A stretch of 5,040 nt of DNA from Sphingomonadaceae bacterium. Its GTDB lineage: Bacteria > Pseudomonadota > Alphaproteobacteria > Sphingomonadales > Sphingomonadaceae. The translations under genes were made by a program, and so were the position numbers. This document shows, piece by piece, positions 1 to 5,040 of the stretch; position 1 is the first letter of the stretch; every line of letters begins with the position of its first letter. The stretch is from the NCBI GenBank assembly GCA_947451875.1, contig CANGBE010000123.1:1-5040 (forward strand). The letters are read 5' to 3'. The notes beneath the pieces were generated by a model, which was given only the letters and a program-made list of their open reading frames with translations, was not told the origin of the DNA and did not search any database.

Positions 1-1370
1 CTATCGCTTTTCAGCCACTGCGTATTGCTGGCGGTCAGCCCGGCAAGGATTGTGGGATCTGTGGCTTGCGCGCCGGAGAGGCTCCAGCGGCTGGCATCGC
101 TGCCCTGCTGCTCGGTGCCCTGCGTGTCGATCCGCTGTTTGAAGCCGAACAGGCCGAGCACGAAATCAAACTTGTCACCCGAGTAGTTGTAGCGGAATTC
201 CTGGCTGTACTGGTCCTGCTGCGAGGGGTTCTGCGATTTCGAGACGATCGAAAGGCCGGTGAAATCGCGATCGTTCTGCGGCTTCCAGTCCCAGAAGCGC
301 CATGCCGAGATCGAGGTCAGCGTACCGCCACCAATGTCCCACTTCACGCGCAGCGAAGCGCCGCCGATCTTGTTGCCAGCCTGCAGCGGCGCGTCGATGT
401 CGGTCAGGCGATCATAGACGTTGCGGCTGGGAACGGCATAGTTGCGGCCCGGCGTGGCAGTGTTGATCGCCGCGACCAGAGCATCATATTGACGGCTGAG
501 CGCGCGCTGAGTCAGGCCGACACGGACGAACGAGGTGCCGAAGCCATAGGGATCCTGCTTGGAGTAATCGCCCGACAGGGTGATGCTCAGATCATCGTTC
601 GGCTTGAATAGCAACTGGCCACGAATACCGAGGTTGTCCTGCTCGTTGATCCAGCGCTTCGAGGTTACGTTGTAGATCGTCCCCCGGCGGCTGGTCGAGG
701 CGATGGCGATACGCGCGGCGACCGTATCGGACAGAGGACCGGAAATCGCGGCCTTGGCCTGCTTATAATCGAGGTTACCGAGCGTCAGCTCGGCGCGGCC
801 TTCTAACTCAAAGGTCGGCTGGTTGGTTGTGATGTTGATCGCGCCGGCCGTAGTGTTCTTGCCATAAAGTGTGCCCTGCGGCCCGCGGAGCACTTCAACC
901 TGCTCGACATCGAGGAAGTCGAAAGTCGCGGCAGCAACGCGCGAGTTGTAAACGTCATCTACATAAATACCGACGCCCTGTTCAAAGCCGTCGCTGGTCA
1001 GGCCGAACGGCGCGCCGATGCCGCGGATGTTGACCGAGGTGTTGCGCGGGTTCGAGGTGTAAACCTGCAGCGTCGGAGCAAGCTGCTGCAGCTTGACGAC
1101 GTTGAAGTTGCCGGTGGCTTCGATCGAGTCACCCTTGACGACCGAGATTGCCAGCGGAACGGCTTGCGCTGTTTCCTTGCGGCGGCGGGCGGTAACGATG
1201 ATCACGTCGCCGCGGCTGGTGTCTTCTTCGGCCTGAGGGGCAGACTGATCAACCGACGCAATGGTGGCAGTTGCCACCGCAGTTTCAGCAGCGAGCGCGC
1301 TGGTGCTCAGCGCAGTGGTGGAAGCAAGAGTAGCGGCGAGCACAAGCCCGCGACGAACGACGAGACGCAT
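1..1370 (-). CDS. TonB-dependent outer-membrane receptor, N-terminal part (3' end beyond window)
   Basis: The minus-strand frame from ATG at 1370 to the window edge is open for 456 codons with no stop, and the gene continues out of the window. Residues 1-28 form a Sec signal peptide (basic MRLVVRR, hydrophobic core, likely cleavage after SALA). A TonB box, DVIIVTA, lies at 55-61. The plug domain spans about 68-185 and includes NIRGIG (114-119), GIYVDDVY (134-141) and the plug signature VEVLRGPQGTLYGKN (158-172). Alternating barrel strands follow, such as QEFRYNY and FDFVLGLFGF. Such receptors usually have 700-900 residues, so roughly half is present. The family imports scarce ligands across the outer membrane using TonB-ExbBD energy. 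The ligand is not evident. It lies downstream of yezD and rrf2 on the same strand, which hints at an organosulfur substrate (inference); a siderophore or plant-derived substrate remains possible. Confidence 0.95.
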   Translation of the reverse strand, partial: MRLVVRRGLVLAATLASTTALSTSALAAETAVATATIASVDQSAPQAEEDTSRGDVIIVTARRRKETAQAVPLAISVVKGDSIEATGNFNVVKLQQLAPTLQVYTSNPRNTSVNIRGIGAPFGLTSDGFEQGVGIYVDDVYNSRVAAATFDFLDVEQVEVLRGPQGTLYGKNTTAGAINITTNQPTFELEGRAELTLGNLDYKQAKAAISGPLSDTVAARIAIASTSRRGTIYNVTSKRWINEQDNLGIRGQLLFKPNDDLSITLSGDYSKQDPYGFGTSFVRVGLTQRALSRQYDALVAAINTATPGRNYAVPSRNVYDRLTDIDAPLQAGNKIGGASLRVKWDIGGGTLTSISAWRFWDWKPQNDRDFTGLSIVSKSQNPSQQDQYSQEFRYNYSGDKFDFVLGLFGFKQRIDTQGTEQQGSDASRWSLSGAQATDPTILAGLTASNTQWLKSD

Positions 1371-1376
1371 ATCCAA

Positions 1377-1382
1377 TCCTTT
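1377..1382 (-). promoter_or_regulatory. Ribosome binding site of the TonB-dependent receptor
   Basis: Read on the minus strand this is AAAGGA, 6 bases before the ATG at 1370. It supports that start, as does the signal peptide that begins directly at this Met. Confidence 0.7.
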
Positions 1383-1428
1383 GATATCGGGAATGGCCGC
1401 ATCCGGTGGTCCGGTCTGGGCTGTTTCA

Positions 1429-1451
1429 GGTCCGGGAATTTAGCCCGGCCC
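1429..1451 (-). repeat. Imperfect hairpin between yezD and the receptor gene
   Basis: CCGGG (1432-1436) and CCCGG (1444-1448) form a 5-bp stem with a 7-base loop. After one mismatch, GG (1429-1430) and CC (1450-1451) extend it. It begins just past the yezD stop and lies in the 91-bp gap before the receptor. No T-run follows on the minus strand, so it is not a standard intrinsic terminator. A processing or partial attenuation site between the two genes is possible. GC-rich DNA often yields such stems by chance. Confidence 0.35.
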
Positions 1452-1461
1452 CATTGCAGTT

Positions 1462-1641
1462 TCAGGAAAAGCGGCGGCGCTCGGTCACATCAAGCTGGAC
1501 GACCTTGCCATCATGCACGGTGAGTTCGATTGCCCCGAACCGCAGCCTTGCAATCGCATCCGCCACCGCCGCGAGCGCTTCCGCAGAGACGCTGTTGGCT
1601 TCCTGCTTCTTGCCTGCGGGGATCTTGCCGGGCGAATCCAT
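1462..1641 (-). CDS. YezD family (DUF2292) small protein
   Basis: This 59-residue protein runs from ATG at 1641 to TGA at 1462-1464, with a good ribosome binding site (CAGGAGAGCAGCC before the ATG). The N-terminal 18 residues are polar. They are followed by an Ala-rich helix (about 19-32) and the family core, with LRFGAIELTVHDGK at 33-46, then VVQLD and a basic ERRRF end. LRFG-x-I-x-(L/V)-T-V-x-DG-K-V-x-Q-x-(D/E) with a terminal E-(K/R)-x-R-(F/L) is characteristic of YezD/DUF2292 proteins, which are usually 45-65 residues long. No catalytic residues or membrane segments are visible, and the biochemical function of the family is unknown. From memory, these genes often accompany sulfate or sulfonate assimilation genes. 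Here it sits between an Rrf2 regulator and a TonB receptor on the same strand, which fits co-regulation in sulfur metabolism (inference). Confidence 0.85.
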   Translation of the reverse strand: MDSPGKIPAGKKQEANSVSAEALAAVADAIARLRFGAIELTVHDGKVVQLDVTERRRFS

Positions 1642-1652
1642 GGCTGCTCTCC

Positions 1653-1690
1653 TGTTGTCAACATACTATCTCTACTGATTAGATAGACAA
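1653..1690 (-). promoter_or_regulatory. Candidate yezD promoter with operator-like inverted repeats
   Basis: On the minus strand a -35-like TTGTCT (1685-1690) and a -10-like TAGTAT (1663-1668) are separated by 16 bases, each matching consensus at four of six positions. An inverted repeat with 6-bp arms, CTATCT (1666-1671) and AGATAG (1681-1686), with a 9-base spacer, lies across the promoter core. A second one, TGTTG (1653-1657) and CAACA (1659-1663) around one central base, lies near the expected transcription start, just ahead of the ribosome binding site. The stretch is AT-rich compared with its surroundings. A dimeric regulator bound here would block RNA polymerase; the adjacent Rrf2 protein is the obvious candidate. 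No known Rrf2 consensus was matched. Confidence 0.45.
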
Positions 1691-1742
1691 TAGAAGAAAC
1701 ACTTTACCACGCCAAAGCGCGACTTGTTTGCGACGGCTTGTG

Positions 1743-1762
1743 GAGGCCTTGGCTCAGGCCTC
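1743..1762 (-). terminator. Hairpin over the rrf2 stop codon (possible terminator or attenuator)
   Basis: GAGGCCT (1743-1749) and AGGCCTC (1756-1762) form a perfect 7-bp stem around a 6-base loop; the TGA stop of rrf2 lies at 1754-1756. Each arm contains the self-complementary AGGCCT. On the minus strand the stem is followed by CACAAG and not by a T-run, so an efficient Rho-independent terminator is doubtful. A transcript-end stabiliser or partial terminator that separates rrf2 from yezD is plausible. Confidence 0.4.
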
Positions 1763-2188
1763 TTCGAAGGGCGGTTCGACCTCGATCGGGTCTGCCAGTG
1801 TCATCCGGTCAAGCATCGCCGCCATTTCATCGCGCAGGGTAAGCATCAGCCCCCGCAAACGACATTCGGCCTCAGGCAGGCAGTTCTGGCAATGCTCATG
1901 CGCATTGCGCGCGGCGCAGGGCACCAGCGCGAGGCTTCCGCGGGTTAGCCGGATGATATCACCATAGCGGATGTCGACCGGATCGAGCCCGAGTTCATAA
2001 CCACCTTCGCGCCCGCGATGCGAGATAACCAGCCCTTCGCGCACCATCTCCGAGAGGATTACGGTGAGGAATTTACGTGGGATATTCTGCGCCTCAGCTA
2101 TGGCATCGAGCCGCACCGGCCCCTGCCGATACTTGTCGGAGAGGTGCTGAAGCGCGCGGATAGTGTAACGGGTTTTTTGCGAGAGCAT
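1754..2188 (-). CDS. Rrf2 family transcriptional regulator with four-cysteine cluster
   Basis: This 144-residue protein has the normal Rrf2 length. It starts with MLSQKTRYTIRAL, the typical family opening, which fixes the start. The winged helix-turn-helix covers about residues 1-67, with the recognition region IPRKFLTVILSEMVREGLV (36-54) and the wing HRGREGGYELG (57-67). A C-terminal dimerisation helix covers about 110-130. Between them are four cysteines, C91, C100, C103 and C109 (C-x8-C-x2-C-x5-C). IscR and NsrR use three cysteines in this region to hold an Fe-S cluster. The spacing here differs from theirs and resembles Rrf2 proteins found near cysteine or sulfur genes, so redox, Fe-S or thiol sensing is inferred. 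The gene lies upstream of yezD and the TonB receptor on the same strand, and those are its likely targets, together with itself. The upstream purine-rich GGGGGAGGGGG tract could serve as ribosome binding site, though its spacing of about 12 bases is long. Confidence 0.95.
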   Translation of the reverse strand: MLSQKTRYTIRALQHLSDKYRQGPVRLDAIAEAQNIPRKFLTVILSEMVREGLVISHRGREGGYELGLDPVDIRYGDIIRLTRGSLALVPCAARNAHEHCQNCLPEAECRLRGLMLTLRDEMAAMLDRMTLADPIEVEPPFEEA

Positions 2189-2247
2189 AGGGTGAAGAAA
2201 CCCCCTCCCCCGCTTAATGTCAACCTGTGGAGTAGAAACTCGTTAGG
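2189..2247 (-). promoter_or_regulatory. Intergenic region upstream of rrf2
   Basis: The 59 bases between bamD and rrf2 hold a minus-strand TTGACA (2218-2223), a perfect -35 match, but the hexamer 17 bases on is TTTCTT, a poor -10. The 7-mer GTTGACA also occurs upstream of yezD (1656-1662). A purine tract at 2201-2211 probably provides the rrf2 ribosome binding site. No terminator-like stem follows bamD, so readthrough from bamD into rrf2 is possible. Confidence 0.3.
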
Positions 2248-3042
2248 TCAGATCGCTTTGGCACCCGGCGCGTGCTTCTGCATCAGCTCATAAGCGCGGT
2301 TATACCACTCATTGCCGGGATAGTTCGCACCCAGAACAGAAGCGCTCTTCTGAGCTTCTTCAGGAAGACCAAGCACGAGGCTGGATTCGACAATGCGGAA
2401 AAGCGCTTCCGGCGTATGGCTGGTAGCCTGATACCTCTCCACCACGTTGCGGAAGCGCAACGACGCGGCAAGCCACTTGCCTGATCGCTGATACAGGCGG
2501 CCAATTTCCATTTCCTTGCCCGCAAGGTGATCATTGACGAGGTCCAGCTTGAGCTGGGCATCAACGGCATAGCGAGTAGCGGGATAGCGGCGGATAACCT
2601 CAGTCATGGCATCGAGCGTTTGCTGCGTCGCCTTCTGATCGCGCGTAACATCACCAATCTGCTCGTAATAGCACAGGGCAATCAGGTAATAGGCATAAGG
2701 CGCGTCTTTGTTGCCCGGATGGATCGACAGGAAGCGCTGCGCCGCCTGGATCGACTTGGAATAGTCACGATCAACATAATACGAGAACGCGCTCATCAAC
2801 TGGGCGCGGCGGGCCCATGGTGAATAGGGGTGCTGGCGCTCAACTTCGTCAAACAGCGCAGCGGCAACCTTCGCATCGCCGCGATCCAGCTTTTCCTTGG
2901 CAGCGGCATAAAGCGTTTCGACATCGCGAGCGACGTAGGCAGTGTCGCGATTCTTACCGCCACGACCGCAGCCAGCAGTAAACAACAGCGCAGTGGTTGC
3001 GACGGACAACAGGGCGATTTTGAGCGGGGAACGGGTCAACAT
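2248..3042 (-). CDS. bamD: Outer-membrane protein assembly factor BamD (lipoprotein)
   Basis: BamD is the essential lipoprotein of the BAM complex, which works with BamA to insert beta-barrel proteins into the outer membrane. From ATG at 3042 the protein has 264 residues, the usual length. A lipoprotein signal peptide covers 1-24, with lipobox FTAGC and lipidated C25; the -3 residue is Thr, less common than Leu. Five TPR-like repeats follow, with family landmarks at YAAAKEKLDRGD (45-56), FDEVERQHPYSPWARRAQLM (64-83), FLSIHPGNKDAPYAYYL (104-120), the segment from YYEQIGDVTRDQ (125-136) to RRYPATRYA (151-159), HLAGKEMEIGR (172-182) and RFRNVVERYQATSHTPEAL (196-214). The frame extends upstream to a TTG at 3078 and an ATG at 3069, but these add residues before the basic signal start, and a candidate -10 lies at 3050-3055, so 3042 is preferred. 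bamD in sphingomonads is, from memory, usually followed by recN; here rrf2 follows. Confidence 0.96.
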   Translation of the reverse strand: MLTRSPLKIALLSVATTALLFTAGCGRGGKNRDTAYVARDVETLYAAAKEKLDRGDAKVAAALFDEVERQHPYSPWARRAQLMSAFSYYVDRDYSKSIQAAQRFLSIHPGNKDAPYAYYLIALCYYEQIGDVTRDQKATQQTLDAMTEVIRRYPATRYAVDAQLKLDLVNDHLAGKEMEIGRLYQRSGKWLAASLRFRNVVERYQATSHTPEALFRIVESSLVLGLPEEAQKSASVLGANYPGNEWYNRAYELMQKHAPGAKAI

Positions 3043-3195
3043 GGGCGGTGCTATAACCACGCATGGCATGAACGCCAAGTGAAAGCGAAGAGCGCCCGCA
3101 CGATCATGATCACCAGATTGCAGTTTCCTGCTTGATCGCTGGCGAAGGCTCCTTAGCCTGCGCTGGAAACCGGAAAAACCGGGTCTGGAGGGTAT
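3043..3195. promoter_or_regulatory. Divergent intergenic region between bamD and the MHS transporter
   Basis: This region must hold promoters for both flanking genes. For bamD (minus) a candidate is TTGGCG (3073-3078) with TATAGC (3050-3055) at 17-base spacing. That would put the transcript start almost at the ATG at 3042, implying a leaderless or nearly leaderless mRNA. No obvious ribosome binding site precedes that ATG, which is consistent. For the transporter no convincing plus-strand promoter was found. Other structures are the palindrome GATCATGATC (3102-3111), a 5-bp hairpin AGGCT/AGCCT (3146-3159) and a weak CCGG-A5-CCGG stem (3170-3182) just ahead of the transporter ribosome binding site. 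Any of these could be a regulator site; none matches a known operator. Confidence 0.35.
3187..3192 (+). promoter_or_regulatory. Ribosome binding site of the MHS transporter, bearing on start choice
   Basis: GGAGGG lies 3 bases before the in-frame GTG at 3196 and 12 bases before the in-frame ATG at 3205. Neither spacing is ideal, so the start is unsettled. An ATG at 3194 is in another frame and meets TGA at once. Confidence 0.6.
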
Positions 3196-4470
3196 GTGAC
3201 TGCAATGCGTGACGGACCAATCTGGGCCAACCGGGGCGTGCTTGCCGCTGCCATGGTGGGATCATCGGTCGAATTTTACGATTTTTTCGTTTACGCAACG
3301 GCAGCTGCTATCGTTTTCGGACCGCTGTTCTTTTCCAGCCTCCCGCCATCTGAGCAGACATCGCTCTCTCTGCTGACCTTTGGCGCGGCCTTTGTCGCGC
3401 GACCATTGGGCGCAATCGCATTTGGCCATTTCGGCGACCGTATCGGCCGCAAGGCGACGCTTGTGGCGGCACTGTTTACAATGGGCATTTCCACGCTGCT
3501 GATCGCGTTCCTGCCTACTTACAGCCAAATCGGCTGGTGGGCTCCACTTCTCCTTACTTTGCTGCGCTTTGGCCAAGGGCTTGGCCTCGGCGGCGAATGG
3601 GGTGGTGCAGCGTTGTTGGCGGTTGAGAACGCCCCAAAAGGCTGGACCTCGCGATTTGGCGCTGCGCCCCAGCTAGGCGCGCCAATCGGCATGATTATGG
3701 CGAATGGGGTGTTTCTGATCATGGGAATGGTTCTGCCACAACAGGAATTCCTAGAATGGGGATGGCGCGTGCCGTTTCTGCTCAGCGCCATGCTAGTCAT
3801 GCTCGGCCTTTGGGTGCGCCTGCGGATCAGTGAGACGCCCGCTTTCAAAGCTGCGATGGCTCGGCAGGCTCCGGTCACGGTTCCGCTGGCATCGCTGCTT
3901 TCGGATCATTTCGGGAAGGTCGTCGCCGGAGCCTGCGGAGCGATTGCCTCGTTCGCCGGTTTCTACCTAACCACCGCCTTTGCACTCGCATTTGCTACCA
4001 CGCAGATGGGCTTTCCCAAGCAGACGTTCCTCGCCGTGCAAATGGCGGCAAACCTGTTCTACGCCGCCGGTATCGTTCTTGGCGCACGGCAGGCTGATGC
4101 GATGGGCGCAGGCAAAACTATCGGCATGGGTGCTCTCAGCCTTGCAGTTGTGGGACTGTTCTTCGGTCCGGGCCTTGCTTTTGGCAGTCTGGCACTGGCC
4201 GGATTGACGCTCTGCGCAGCGATGGTGGTGCTTGGCTTCCAGAATGCCGCGCTTGGCCCTTGGCTCGCCAGCCTGTTTCCGGTGCCCGTGCGTTACAGCG
4301 GCATATCGCTGGCATTCAATGTCGGCGGGCTGATAGGCGGAGCTCTCACACCGCAGCTCGCCCAGCATTTGAGTACGCACGGCCATGCCAACCTAACCGG
4401 GATGCTGATGAGCCTTGGCGGACTGATCACTTGGGCAGCCGTGCGCCATGCAAGTGAAATTGACGAATGA
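3196..4470 (+). CDS. MFS transporter, metabolite:H+ symporter (MHS) type
   Basis: This 424-residue inner-membrane protein is predicted to have about 12 transmembrane helices and is of normal length for the family. Helix 1 carries VGSSVEFYDFFVYATAAA (21-38), the acidic/aromatic helix typical of the MHS group (ProP, KgtP, ShiA, YhjE). The loop between helices 2 and 3 has the MFS signature GHFGDRIGRK (77-86). Helix 4 has RFGQGLGLGGEWGGA (124-138), and after helix 6 come WGWRVPFLLSA (188-198) and RLRISETPAF (208-217), both hallmarks of the group. MHS proteins bring in carboxylates, betaines or aromatic acids with protons. The second half (from about 240) is less conserved and gives no substrate. 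The start is GTG 3196 or ATG 3205 (three residues apart). The SnoaL-fold gene follows 14 bases after the stop, so co-transcription is likely and the two may act on related compounds (inference). Confidence 0.94.
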   Translation: MTAMRDGPIWANRGVLAAAMVGSSVEFYDFFVYATAAAIVFGPLFFSSLPPSEQTSLSLLTFGAAFVARPLGAIAFGHFGDRIGRKATLVAALFTMGISTLLIAFLPTYSQIGWWAPLLLTLLRFGQGLGLGGEWGGAALLAVENAPKGWTSRFGAAPQLGAPIGMIMANGVFLIMGMVLPQQEFLEWGWRVPFLLSAMLVMLGLWVRLRISETPAFKAAMARQAPVTVPLASLLSDHFGKVVAGACGAIASFAGFYLTTAFALAFATTQMGFPKQTFLAVQMAANLFYAAGIVLGARQADAMGAGKTIGMGALSLAVVGLFFGPGLAFGSLALAGLTLCAAMVVLGFQNAALGPWLASLFPVPVRYSGISLAFNVGGLIGGALTPQLAQHLSTHGHANLTGMLMSLGGLITWAAVRHASEIDE

Positions 4471-4471
4471 A

Positions 4472-4477
4472 AGAGGA
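4472..4477 (+). promoter_or_regulatory. Ribosome binding site deciding the start of the SnoaL-fold gene
   Basis: AGAGGA lies 7 bases before the ATG at 4485, an ideal distance. It lies downstream of the alternative ATG at 4467, which overlaps the transporter stop as ATGA. This favours 4485, although the overlapping start with translational coupling cannot be excluded. Confidence 0.65.
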
Positions 4478-4484
4478 TGAAGCG

Positions 4485-5039
4485 ATGAACCGTGACGCCG
4501 AATTCGAAGAGCTGAAGCGCACCGTAACCGAGCTGAAGGACCGGCAGGCGATCCTCGATGTGATCCACCACGAATCGCGCGGACGGGACCGGCAGGATGT
4601 CGATCTTATAGCCTCATGCTGGTGGCCCGAGGGCATCGACGAACACGGCCCGATCATCATGACCGCGCCAGACTATCCGGCCCGAGCCAACGCCGGCCAT
4701 GCCCGGTTCTTTTCGGCGACCATGCACAACCTGACCACCCACACTTGCGAGATCGAAGGCAACACCGCCCACAGCGAGACCTACGTCATTGGCACGATGC
4801 TCTCGCCCGACAAGCAATCGATGAAGATCGCCCCGGGGCGGTACTTTGACCGTCTGGAAAAGCGCGGCAATGAATGGCGCTTACTCTATCGCCGCTGCAC
4901 GGTGGAAATGTCGATGGATGGCTCGTCCGAATGGGTAAACGGGCCGATGTGCAAGGGCTTCCTGCGGTCGGTTTGGAGCAAGGAAGACAAGAGTTATCAG
5001 CGCCCTATCGAGGTGGGGACTGACGGCGAGCGTTGGTAG
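4485..5039 (+). CDS. SnoaL-like / nuclear transport factor 2 (NTF2) fold protein
   Basis: This 184-residue cytoplasmic protein (no signal peptide) ends one base before the window edge at TAG 5037-5039. A charged N-terminal helix (about 4-19) leads into the SnoaL_4-type core: DRQAILDVIHHESRGRDRQD (19-38), LIASCWWPEGIDEHG (41-55), HARFFSATMHNLTTHTCEI (72-90), a strand at ETYVIGTML (98-106), and GRYFDRLEKRGNEWRLLYRR (118-137). The family forms a cone-shaped alpha+beta barrel and includes dehydratases, isomerases, LinA dehydrochlorinase and ring-hydroxylating dioxygenase beta subunits, as well as many members of unknown role. D35 and H81 fall where LinA and scytalone dehydratase have their catalytic Asp and His, by hand alignment from memory, so a lyase or dehydratase role is possible. 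Its substrate is unknown. It probably shares a transcript with the transporter, and further catabolic genes may follow outside the window. Confidence 0.87.
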   Translation: MNRDAEFEELKRTVTELKDRQAILDVIHHESRGRDRQDVDLIASCWWPEGIDEHGPIIMTAPDYPARANAGHARFFSATMHNLTTHTCEIEGNTAHSETYVIGTMLSPDKQSMKIAPGRYFDRLEKRGNEWRLLYRRCTVEMSMDGSSEWVNGPMCKGFLRSVWSKEDKSYQRPIEVGTDGERW

Positions 5040-5040
5040 C

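Noticed and set aside
66..611. Plus-strand open frame of 181 codons
   Set aside because: It lies wholly antisense to the TonB-dependent receptor, whose signal peptide, TonB box and plug motifs are clear. The plus-strand product has no recognisable domain.
1371..1461. Fur box or intrinsic terminator ahead of the receptor gene
   Set aside because: No AT-rich Fur-like inverted repeat is present, and the hairpin at 1429-1451 lacks a T-run. Iron control therefore has no direct support in this gap.
1164..1678. Several overlapping plus-strand open frames
   Set aside because: They are low-complexity translations antisense to the receptor N-terminus and yezD, with no family resemblance and no convincing ribosome binding sites.
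3043..3078. Longer bamD reading frame from TTG 3078 or ATG 3069
   Set aside because: The extra residues precede a normal lipoprotein signal beginning at ATG 3042, and a candidate -10 element lies within the extension.
3102..3111. GATCATGATC palindrome as a specific operator
   Set aside because: It is a perfect but short 10-base palindrome built from GATC units, which can occur by chance; no partner site or known consensus was found.
2018..3135. Plus-strand frames across rrf2 and bamD
   Set aside because: They are shadows of the two well-recognised minus-strand genes.
3967..4386. Minus-strand open frame of 139 codons
   Set aside because: It is antisense to the C-terminal half of the transporter; its Cys- and His-rich composition is a by-product of the reversed hydrophobic codons.

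Overview
The window looks like a chromosomal segment from an alphaproteobacterium of the order Sphingomonadales (Novosphingobium, Sphingobium or Erythrobacter type). This rests on family resemblance, not on a search. The BamD protein and the TonB-dependent receptor (Sec signal, VIIVTA TonB box, aromatic-rich barrel) read like sphingomonad proteins, and the DNA is moderately GC-rich with GC-rich third positions throughout. No RNA genes, CRISPR arrays, insertion sequences or prophage traces were seen.

Left part, all on the minus strand, read from high to low coordinates: bamD (2248-3042), an Rrf2-family regulator with four clustered cysteines (1754-2188), a 59-residue YezD/DUF2292 protein (1462-1641), and the N-terminal 456 residues of a TonB-dependent outer-membrane receptor (1-1370), whose 3' end lies outside the window. 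A strong 7-bp hairpin overlaps the rrf2 stop codon. A 6-bp-arm inverted repeat sits inside a candidate promoter just upstream of yezD. The working picture is a small regulon in which the Rrf2 protein controls the YezD gene and the receptor. Rrf2 and YezD proteins both tend to be linked to sulfur/cysteine metabolism, so the receptor may import an organosulfur compound. That substrate assignment is inference.

Right part, plus strand: a 153-bp divergent intergenic region (3043-3195) separates bamD from a two-gene unit. This encodes an MHS-type major facilitator transporter (3196-4470) and a SnoaL/NTF2-fold protein (4485-5039). The second gene follows after 14 bp, with its own ribosome binding site. 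The pairing suggests uptake of a small, probably carboxylated, metabolite and its conversion by a dehydratase- or isomerase-like enzyme. The substrate cannot be read from the sequence.

Most of the window is ordinary housekeeping and accessory content. The parts most worth a second look are the rrf2-yezD-receptor cluster with its operator-like repeats, and the MHS/SnoaL pair, which keeps an Asp/His pair resembling that of LinA and scytalone dehydratase.
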